Shown here piece by piece: positions 59,025-64,000 of a DNA stretch of 64,000 nt (the stretch's first letter is position 1; each line of letters starts with the position of its first letter). The stretch comes from an uncultured Lachnospiraceae bacterium (GTDB taxonomy: Bacteria; Bacillota; Clostridia; Lachnospirales; Lachnospiraceae), in assembly GCA_947174665.1 (NCBI GenBank), contig CAMWJV010000001.1, positions 34,242-98,241 on the forward strand, read 5' to 3'. A program made the translations under genes and the position numbers. The notes below the pieces were generated by a model, which was not told the DNA's origin, did no database searches, and was given only the letters and a program-made list of their open reading frames with translations.

Positions 59025-59111
59025 TACCATGGGACAAATTGGTGCAAGCGCGAACAGGACTTTCAAAGTGTGATCAGCTATAATCGATGCATACAAGGAG
59101 GAGAAAACAAA

Positions 59112-59999
59112 GTGTCGATACAGCTTATACAGCAGGCAATATGCTACATGGAAGAACATATTTTTGATGATATAAGTTATGTCGAGGTTGCCAAAAGTGT
59201 GCATATGTCAAGCTACAATTTTCATCGGACATTCAGTTTTATTGTAGGAATGACGGCTACTGAGTACATTAGAAAGCGTCGTCTTACATTAGCGGCTCAG
59301 GAGCTTCAGACAACGGATATATCGGTGATCGATGCGGCATATAAGTATGGCTATGAATCGCCGGAGAGCTTTTCCAAGGCTTTTTCACGATTTCACGGCT
59401 CAACTCCAAAGCAGGCAAAGCATAAAGGTGCAAAACTTCATTTGTTTAATCCTCTTGTGATAAAAATCATATTGGATGGAGGCAGTATTATGGATTACAG
59501 AATTGAGCACAGAGAGAGTCAGCAATTTCTTGCATTGGTAAGAGCTTTTTCGAATGAAAGCAGCAATGATGACAATGGCCGCAGTATCCCTGATTTCTGG
59601 ACAGAATGTTGGGATAAAAACCTGATTGACCCTGTGAAATTGCTTCGCGTTGAAGGGAAAAGAGATTTGTATGGTTTATGCAGCCCTTTGAAAGACAGCG
59701 AGACTCATTTCAATTATGGGATTGGTATTATGGTTGATGAGAATACTGATACCACGAAATTGGAGAATTTTACAAAAAATGGTTATGTCATATGGGAAAC
59801 GGAACCTGCCGACTATGCAGTATTTAAATGCGTTGGTCCTGATGGCGATTGTCTGGGTGAAACGTGGAACAAGTTTTTCAAGGAATTTGTTCCGCAAACA
59901 GGTTACACGCAGACAGACGACACCGACTATGAAATATATTTTGAAAAGGGTGAAAGCGGTGTGTTCTGCGAGTTATGGGTTCCCGTTAAGAAAATCTGA
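59112..59999 (+). CDS. AraC-family regulator with GyrI-like effector domain
   Basis: A 295-residue regulator. Residues 1-105 contain two helix-turn-helix units of the AraC type (DISYVEVAKSVHMSSYNFHR TFSF, then DISVIDAAYKYGYESPESFS KAF). Residues 130-295 are the SoxS/Rob/GyrI-type effector-binding domain (MDYRIEHRESQQFLALVRAF, then YAVFKCVGP). This layout is common to regulators that sense cationic drugs or toxic compounds. AAGGAGGAG eight bases upstream fixes GTG 59112. No obvious exporter target is adjacent. Confidence 0.88.
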   Translation: MSIQLIQQAICYMEEHIFDDISYVEVAKSVHMSSYNFHRTFSFIVGMTATEYIRKRRLTLAAQELQTTDISVIDAAYKYGYESPESFSKAFSRFHGSTPKQAKHKGAKLHLFNPLVIKIILDGGSIMDYRIEHRESQQFLALVRAFSNESSNDDNGRSIPDFWTECWDKNLIDPVKLLRVEGKRDLYGLCSPLKDSETHFNYGIGIMVDENTDTTKLENFTKNGYVIWETEPADYAVFKCVGPDGDCLGETWNKFFKEFVPQTGYTQTDDTDYEIYFEKGESGVFCELWVPVKKI

Positions 60000-60036
60000 A
60001 AGTCGGGCATCCGGTTGGGCGGAGCCAAGCGGTCAG

Positions 60037-60063
60037 GGGCAACGGCCTAAAGTGCTGTTGCCC
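60037..60063. other. Perfect stem-loop between convergent AraC and GNAT genes
   Basis: GGGCAAC (60037-60043) pairs with GTTGCCC (60057-60063) around a 13-base loop. No T-run follows on either strand. It lies between two convergent genes and may be a weak bidirectional terminator. Confidence 0.45.
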
Positions 60064-60078
60064 ATAACGTCGCTCTGA

Positions 60079-60537
60079 TCAGGAGTCAAGCTTGTACTGC
60101 ATGAATTTATTGTTTGACACAAAGCCAAAATCCGTATAAAGTAATACTCCCATATCTGAAGCTGTAATCTGCACAACCCCACAGCCGTATTTTTTCGCTT
60201 CATCCACAACGCGGGTTAGTAATTCTTTTGCAATACCCTGTCTTCGATATTCAGGAGAAGTGAACATGCTTGAAAGCAATCCTATCTTTCCGTTTGGGCA
60301 GCCAAAATACGGCGGTTTCTCGACAAATGACATTCCGCTGGTTCCGACGATTTTATCTTCATCAAAGGCCAGCCACGAGACAAATGTGCCGTCTGACATA
60401 TGCCGATTATAATAATCCAGCAAGGCCGGCTTTAAATCAATTTCCTCCTTTGCACCTTCTTCACGAAGCTGATTTATTCGTATTTGAATAAATGTATCCA
60501 ATTCTTTTTCTGTCAGTCTTTTATAATTTATTGCCAT
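60079..60537 (-). CDS. GNAT family acetyltransferase
   Basis: A 152-residue GNAT enzyme. The acetyl-CoA pyrophosphate loop is RRQGIAKEL (near 99-107), preceded by GLLSSMFTSPEY, the beta-4 strand, and followed by VVQITASDMGVLLYTDFGFV, with the aromatic that often acts as general acid (Y in L-L-Y-T-D). It acetylates an amine substrate that cannot be named. GGAGG lies upstream on the minus strand. It is convergent with the AraC gene and is followed upstream by a short minus-strand remnant. Confidence 0.9.
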   Translation of the reverse strand: MAINYKRLTEKELDTFIQIRINQLREEGAKEEIDLKPALLDYYNRHMSDGTFVSWLAFDEDKIVGTSGMSFVEKPPYFGCPNGKIGLLSSMFTSPEYRRQGIAKELLTRVVDEAKKYGCGVVQITASDMGVLLYTDFGFVSNNKFMQYKLDS

Positions 60538-60871
60538 AGTCAGGTTTCCTCCATATTCATTTTTGGCAATATCGGTTCCCGGCAGTTAAGTTTTGCGGTC
60601 AGTTCCACCGATTATCAGTGTATTCAATATATGGTTTTGCTACAACCTCGTCTTTGTTAATTCCATACCATTCAAACGCTTGATTTAGTCTTTCTTTCAA
60701 AGGCATAGTTTGATCCTGTACCCTCATCTGAATAAACACGTCAGTCAACCTGTGTGTGCTATGAATACCTTACCATATTTTTGCCGGCATCACCACTGCT
60801 TTCAATATAAACTTGCCTTTTTCTTATTTATTTTGTATCATTACCATACCAATGATTAGGAGATTAGTGCT
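60538..60871. other. Intergenic region with a short minus-strand ORF remnant
   Basis: Apart from the GNAT ribosome binding site, these 334 bases hold a minus-strand frame 60706-60599 (MPLKERLNQAFEWYGINKDE, then VVAKPYIEYTDNRWN). It is open for a further 20 codons upstream without an obvious start. No family was recognised; it may be the end of a lost gene. The promoter of the GNAT-Nudix fusion gene should also lie here. Confidence 0.4.
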
Positions 60872-62371
60872 ATGATTCGCCCTGTTGAAAAGTGTGAGAT
60901 TGATAAGTGTGTTGAAGTGATCAGAAAAAGTTTCTTAACAGTTGCTCAGGAGTATGGGTTTACGGAGGAAAATGCGCCTCGTTTTACAGCGTTTGCAACT
61001 ACATCCGAAAGACTTTATCGTCAGTATGATGAAGGCAGACCCATGTATGGGTATTTTGATGAGAATAGGCAGATTCTGGGGTACTATTCGCTGCATATGC
61101 AGGGAAATGAAGAATGTGAGTTAAATAATTTATGTGTTTTGCCGGAATATCGGCATAGACATATCGGAGAAATTTTGTTTTTTCATGCACTTACCACAGC
61201 AGATAACAGAGGCTGCAAAAAAGTGAACATCGGCATCGTGGAGGAAAATCAAAAGCTTCGTATATGGTATGAAAAACTGGGTGCAAAACATATCGGTACT
61301 AAAAAATTTGACTTTTTTCCTTTTACCTGCGGATATATGGAAAAAGACATTAAGGGAAAAAGCATGGAATGCAAACAGAGCATAGAATTATGGGATGCCT
61401 ATCATGAGGATGGAACATTGGCCGGATGTGACCTGATACGTGGTGAAAAAATCCCAAACGGATTGAGACATATGGTTGCAGAAGTTTTTGTGATGCACAA
61501 GGATGGCTCTATTCTTTTGATGCAGAGAGATTTTGATAAACCGAATTATCCGGGCTTTTGGGAAAGCGGTGCCGGTGGCTCTGTGCTGAAAGGAGAGAGT
61601 GCCCTGGATGGAGCCAGGAGAGAACTGCTGGAAGAGACAGGAATCATTGCGGATGATGACCTGGAAAATTTATATTATGTTGTTACAGATACAACAATAT
61701 ATCGGGGATATTTATGCGTGACCGATATTTCTAAAGAAAACGTACAGCTCCAAAAGGGCGAGACTATTGCATTCCGCTGGGCCGATAAGCAGGAATTCAG
61801 GGAAGTTTTTAACTCAGATCAATATGTAGATAAACTGAGGGAAAGATTAAGTGAATTTGCAGCACACGATTTCCAAAAAGAATATGATTGCTGCATTTCG
61901 AGAAACCGTTACTACTTCAGGTATCGCGCCGCAGCTATTATTATAGAAAATGGTGCTGTTCTGATGGCGCGAAACGATATTGATGATTATTATTACAGTA
62001 TAGGCGGAGGCGTTCATTTGGGTGAAACATCGGAGCAGGCTGTAATCCGTGAAGTTTTTGAAGAGACCGGTGTGCATTATGAAGTGGACCATCTTGCGTT
62101 TGTGAACGAATGTTTTTTTGAGGGAGAAGGGTCGCTTCAAGGGAAAGAATGTCATGGAATCGAATTTTATTATCTTATGAAGCCGAGAGGGACAAGAGAA
62201 TTGGGCAGTAACAATGCAGATGTGGGAATGATGGGCGGAAAAGAATACATGTGCTGGCTTCCTGTCGACAAATTGGGTGAATATAAATTATTTCCGACAT
62301 TTTTCAAAGAAAGGCTCATTAACCTTAATAAAGAAATTCAACATCTGATTTCCGATGATAGAAAGACATAA
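60872..62371 (+). CDS. GNAT-Nudix-Nudix triple-domain fusion protein
   Basis: This 499-residue protein has three catalytic-type domains. Residues 1-165 form a GNAT acetyltransferase (ELNNLCVLPEYRHRHIGEIL, with the R-H-R-H-I-G loop). Residues 175-330 are an IPP-isomerase/Nudix-type domain; its box at about 234-257 reads GSVLKGESALDGARRELLEE TGI. Residues 345-490 are a second Nudix domain; its box at about 378-400 reads GGVHLGETSEQAVIREVFEE TGV. Both boxes keep all consensus residues. All three domains are encoded in one uninterrupted frame. This could be a natural fusion that modifies and hydrolyses related nucleotide-linked substrates. I found no known precedent for this order from memory. 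Confidence 0.85.
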   Translation: MIRPVEKCEIDKCVEVIRKSFLTVAQEYGFTEENAPRFTAFATTSERLYRQYDEGRPMYGYFDENRQILGYYSLHMQGNEECELNNLCVLPEYRHRHIGEILFFHALTTADNRGCKKVNIGIVEENQKLRIWYEKLGAKHIGTKKFDFFPFTCGYMEKDIKGKSMECKQSIELWDAYHEDGTLAGCDLIRGEKIPNGLRHMVAEVFVMHKDGSILLMQRDFDKPNYPGFWESGAGGSVLKGESALDGARRELLEETGIIADDDLENLYYVVTDTTIYRGYLCVTDISKENVQLQKGETIAFRWADKQEFREVFNSDQYVDKLRERLSEFAAHDFQKEYDCCISRNRYYFRYRAAAIIIENGAVLMARNDIDDYYYSIGGGVHLGETSEQAVIREVFEETGVHYEVDHLAFVNECFFEGEGSLQGKECHGIEFYYLMKPRGTRELGSNNADVGMMGGKEYMCWLPVDKLGEYKLFPTFFKERLINLNKEIQHLISDDRKT

Positions 62372-62394
62372 AACTAAAACATAAGAAAAAGCGA

Positions 62395-62423
62395 TTGACA
62401 AATAAGGTGGGCTTAGGTATAAT
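62395..62423 (+). promoter_or_regulatory. Consensus promoter for tRNA-Ser
   Basis: TTGACA (62395-62400), a 17-base spacer and TATAAT (62418-62423), both perfect. The tRNA starts 64 bases after the -10. Confidence 0.85.
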
Positions 62424-62487
62424 GATTCTTGCGTCGTGAATTGCAGGCGTGATAATCAAATATTGGCAGAGACGTAGTTCGGATTAA

Positions 62488-62575
62488 GGAGAAATACTCA
62501 AGAGGCCGAAGAGGCGCCCCTGCTAAGGGTGTAGGTCGGGCAACCGGCGCGAGGGTTCAAATCCCTCTTTCTCCG
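62488..62575 (+). tRNA. tRNA-Ser (anticodon GCU)
   Basis: The acceptor GGAGAAA (62488-62494) pairs with TTTCTCC (62568-62574), followed by discriminator G. The anticodon stem CGCCC (62515-62519) pairs with GGGTG (62527-62531) and the loop CTGCTAA holds GCT at 62522-62524, reading AGC and AGU. A long variable arm (GTAGGTCGGGCAACCGGC region) marks it as class II, and the T arm GAGGGTTCAAATCCCTC is perfect. No CCA is encoded. Confidence 0.97.
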
Positions 62576-62594
62576 TTAGCAAATCTGCCAGGAG

Positions 62595-62630
62595 GAGAGA
62601 TGCTTGAAAATCAGGCATCTCTCTTTTGTT
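62595..62630 (+). terminator. Terminator after tRNA-Ser
   Basis: GAGAGATGC (62595-62603) pairs perfectly with GCATCTCTC (62615-62623) around an 11-base loop, followed by TTTTGTTTC. The convergent erm-like gene ends 13 bases further on. Confidence 0.85.
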
Positions 62631-62642
62631 TCTTGGCAATAT

Positions 62643-63431
62643 TTATCCTCCATAATATTTTCTATAGCATCGAAAAAGGCAGAGCCATTGTATATACAGA
62701 GTTTCTCCGCTTGGAGGGATAGGTGGCAGGTTTGCCAGCCTCAGGGCAGCAGACACCTGCTTTTTTGTGAGCAGACCGGTGCCTCCGGTAAATCCGCAGC
62801 GCAGGGAATGCTCAATAAATTTTTCAAAGGAAGCCAGTTCTCTTTTTCCTAAATCCGGCTCCGCTTTTTTTGTCAGGTGAAGCAAAACGGAATCCACCGA
62901 TGGCATGGGATGAAAATCGCATTTGGCAAAGTGATATAGGATTTTCATATTCCAGTTGACCTTGAGCAGCAGGGATTTCTTTGTCTCTTTCGGTATCCCC
63001 AGAAAACGCTTTGCGGCGCCTTTTTCCATGATAAGCCACATGTCCGTGGGCGGGTTGGGGGCACCGGTTAGTTTGTCTAAAATCGGTGTGGTTATGAAAT
63101 AAGGAATATTTGCAAATACTTTATACTGTCCCCTGACAGGCAATGATTGTTTCAGAAAATCCCCATAAATCAGTTTGAGATTGGATTGAGGGGAAAGCTT
63201 TTCCTTTGCTTTTTCAAACAGTTTCCGGTCAATTTCGACAGAATACAGGAATCCGCATTTTTGACACAGAACCTGTGTCAGATGTCCTTTTCCCGTGCCG
63301 ATTTCCCAGACAGTATCTTCCCTTGTGATGCTGCTTATGTTTACGATCCTGTGGAGCAGCCGGGTGTCCGTTATAAAGTTTTGTGAATTTGACAAGTGTT
63401 TTGGGCCGTTGGGTCTTCGCTCTCTTCTCAT
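62643..63431 (-). CDS. erm: Erm-type 23S rRNA (adenine2058-N6)-methyltransferase
   Basis: A 262-residue methyltransferase. SQNFITD (near 16-22) replaces the GQNFL of RsmA; the SAM motif is WEIGTGKGHLTQVL and the catalytic motif is NIPYFITTPIL (near 108-118). A C-terminal helical domain follows. The Erm group methylates A2058 of 23S rRNA and blocks macrolides, lincosamides and streptogramin B. I do not recognise the Erm subtype. CCTCCT on the plus strand at 63441-63446 is its AGGAGG, about nine bases from the ATG. That site is held in a perfect 11-bp hairpin with a short upstream leader ORF, a sign of drug-induced translational attenuation. Convergent to tRNA-Ser. Confidence 0.85.
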   Translation of the reverse strand: MRRERRPNGPKHLSNSQNFITDTRLLHRIVNISSITREDTVWEIGTGKGHLTQVLCQKCGFLYSVEIDRKLFEKAKEKLSPQSNLKLIYGDFLKQSLPVRGQYKVFANIPYFITTPILDKLTGAPNPPTDMWLIMEKGAAKRFLGIPKETKKSLLLKVNWNMKILYHFAKCDFHPMPSVDSVLLHLTKKAEPDLGKRELASFEKFIEHSLRCGFTGGTGLLTKKQVSAALRLANLPPIPPSGETLYIQWLCLFRCYRKYYGG

Positions 63432-63442
63432 ATGATGATACC

Positions 63443-63511
63443 TCCTGCATTTTCATTACAAAAAAGGCAATAAAAATGCAGGATATACTCTCATAATGAG
63501 CGTCTCCTGCA
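63443..63511 (-). promoter_or_regulatory. Translational attenuator of the erm gene
   Basis: Read on the minus strand, three segments compete. Segment 1 TGCAGGA (63511-63505) can pair with segment 2 TCCTGCA (63483-63477). Segment 2 in full (TCCTGCATTTT, 63483-63473) pairs perfectly with segment 3 AAAATGCAGGA (63453-63443), which holds the ribosome binding site of erm. A ribosome stalled in the 12-codon leader (63494-63456), which contains segment 2, would free segment 3. This is the logic of ermC-type induction. Confidence 0.8.
63456..63494 (-). CDS. Short leader peptide of erm (12 residues)
   Basis: ATG (63494) opens MRVYPAFLLPFL and stops at TAA. AGGAG at 63508-63504 lies nine bases upstream. 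Its coding sequence includes segment 2 of the attenuator. It ends 24 bases before the erm start. It does not match the leader motifs I know (IFVI, RLR). Confidence 0.6.
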   Translation of the reverse strand: MRVYPAFLLPFL

Positions 63512-63530
63512 GACTGCATGTACAACAGCA

Positions 63531-63617
63531 TCAAATAAAGCAGGGCAAAAATGCCCTCGCATATCCGGCAAACCTGTGTTTCGAATGTATTCGCACGCAA
63601 AAAAAGCTCATTCTCAT
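63531..63617 (-). CDS. Possible further upstream leader peptide (28 residues)
   Basis: The minus-strand frame from ATG 63617 gives MRMSFFCVRIHSKHRFAGYA, then RAFLPCFI and TGA. It is rich in basic and aromatic residues and lies just upstream of the attenuator. No good ribosome binding site is seen, so translation is uncertain. A third frame starting within it (MRGHFCPALFDAVV) is also open. Confidence 0.35.
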   Translation of the reverse strand: MRMSFFCVRIHSKHRFAGYARAFLPCFI

Positions 63618-63769
63618 GAGAAGATTCAACTGCCTTTTTATTGCCTTATCAGCGAATACGAGCTATTAACACACGTAAGCCACCTTTCCGTTTATAATCT
63701 GAATTTAGTGTAGCATCATCTCATTTCATTTTCAAGAGAAAAAATATTTGAAAAACACAAAATAAATTA

Positions 63770-63798
63770 TTGACAAATGGAGAAAGTTGGGATACTAT
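63770..63798 (+). promoter_or_regulatory. Upstream promoter (P1) of a stable-RNA operon
   Basis: TTGACA (63770-63775), 17-base spacer, TACTAT (63793-63798). An AT-rich run precedes it, as in UP elements. Confidence 0.75.
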
Positions 63799-63865
63799 AA
63801 AATTCCACCGTTAAAAGTGGAAAAGCTTTTTGCTGAATAAACTTTTGAAAAAAATAAAAAAGTTA

Positions 63866-63894
63866 TTGACAAAGAGCAAAGCTCGTGATATTAT
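63866..63894 (+). promoter_or_regulatory. Downstream promoter (P2) of a stable-RNA operon
   Basis: TTGACA (63866-63871), 17-base spacer, TATTAT (63889-63894). Tandem near-consensus promoters 96 bases apart, with no ORF after them, are typical of rRNA operons. The 16S gene itself would lie beyond the window, so the call is inference. A hairpin CTCTTG/CAAGAG (63925-63942) followed by ATTTTGTT lies in the leader. Confidence 0.7.
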
Positions 63895-64000
63895 AAACGA
63901 GTTGCGGCCAAGGATGGCCGGTAGCTCTTGTGAAAGCAAGAGATTTTGTTCCTTGACAAACAAACAGTAATGCAACCCTGAAAGATTCCATAAGAGGGCA

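Larger units (their letters stand above)
63432..64000. other. Divergent control region of erm and a stable-RNA operon
   Basis: No long gene is present. The left half (63443-63617) is the leader of the minus-strand erm gene, with at least two small ORFs and alternative hairpins. The right half carries two near-consensus plus-strand promoters (63770 and 63866) and a hairpin-containing leader that runs out of the window. Confidence 0.75.

Noticed and set aside
60013-60070. Possible integron attC-like site (GTTGGGC and a nearby stem-loop)
   Set aside because: The core motifs occur in the wrong order and orientation (GTTRRRY precedes the stem and no RYYYAAC partner lies on the correct side). No integrase is present.
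63953-63975. Third TTGACA in the rRNA leader
   Set aside because: No -10 element is found at the proper distance (the sequence there reads CCCTGA).

Overview
The window looks like chromosomal DNA from a flagellated, monoderm, anaerobic gut-type Clostridia, most likely a Lachnospiraceae member. The grounds are: moderate GC with AGGAGG ribosome binding sites and frequent TTG/GTG starts; a flagellin/FliS pair; a BofA/YaaL-type pair; a Tad pilus locus without any outer-membrane secretin; two-subunit Fe-S fumarase; and B12/radical-SAM, MATE and ABC-2 families typical of that group. The species call is inference from family content, not from a marker gene. No complete prophage, insertion sequence or CRISPR array was seen.

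Layout. 1-6.2 kb: the end of a DUF4173-like membrane protein, a B12-type radical SAM protein, a MATE exporter, and an XRE regulator with two membrane segments followed by two exported proteins. 6.3-10.5 kb: a COG3044-type ATPase, a MATE exporter bracketed by two related palindromes, and a PHP-domain protein. 10.5-17.5 kb: a LysR regulator divergent from a CPA2 antiporter plus MgtC pair, then a heterodimeric ABC exporter. 17.6-21.9 kb: a zinc-ribbon protein, HAD, Nudix and P-loop proteins, two flavodoxin-like proteins and rsmA. 21.9-24.6 kb: a degraded island with an XRE regulator, a hexapeptide acyltransferase and remnants of two nucleotidyltransferase genes and an AAA_4 protein. 24.6-29.6 kb: a hybrid histidine kinase with two periplasmic-binding-type sensor domains and a third MATE exporter. 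29.7-34.2 kb: an ABC-2 exporter (ATPase plus two membrane proteins) downstream of its own two-component system.

34.5-39.6 kb holds a TPR/acidic/degenerate AAA+ protein co-oriented with glgB. 39.8-45.1 kb is a motility-linked region: a 937-residue DUF6240-like protein whose end overlaps flagellin, FliS, a YaaL-like protein and BofA. 45.1-55.5 kb is a complete-looking monoderm Tad (type IVb pilus) locus: two A24 prepilin peptidases, TadZ, TadA, TadB, TadC with a large inserted domain, Flp pilin, a DUF5702-like protein, two TadE-like proteins, a DUF6382-FHA protein and a rhomboid protease. A consensus promoter sits upstream. 55.5-59 kb: a flavodoxin-SCP2 fusion, HIT protein, fumarase alpha and beta, and a histidine phosphatase. 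59-62.4 kb: an AraC-GyrI regulator, two GNAT proteins and an unusual GNAT-Nudix-Nudix fusion. 62.4-64 kb: tRNA-Ser(GCU), an Erm-type 23S rRNA methyltransferase with what looks like a translational attenuator, and divergent tandem promoters that appear to drive a stable-RNA operon beyond the window.

Themes. The Tad genes form one secretion and pilus machine. The flagellar genes sit beside it, so surface appendages occupy roughly 39.8-55.5 kb. Drug and ion export is heavily represented (three MATEs, a heterodimeric ABC exporter, an ABC-2 exporter, a CPA2 antiporter). The most informative non-coding signals are the erm attenuator, a family of dispersed palindromic elements placed at gene ends, and two nucleotidyltransferase remnants that share the same in-frame stop.
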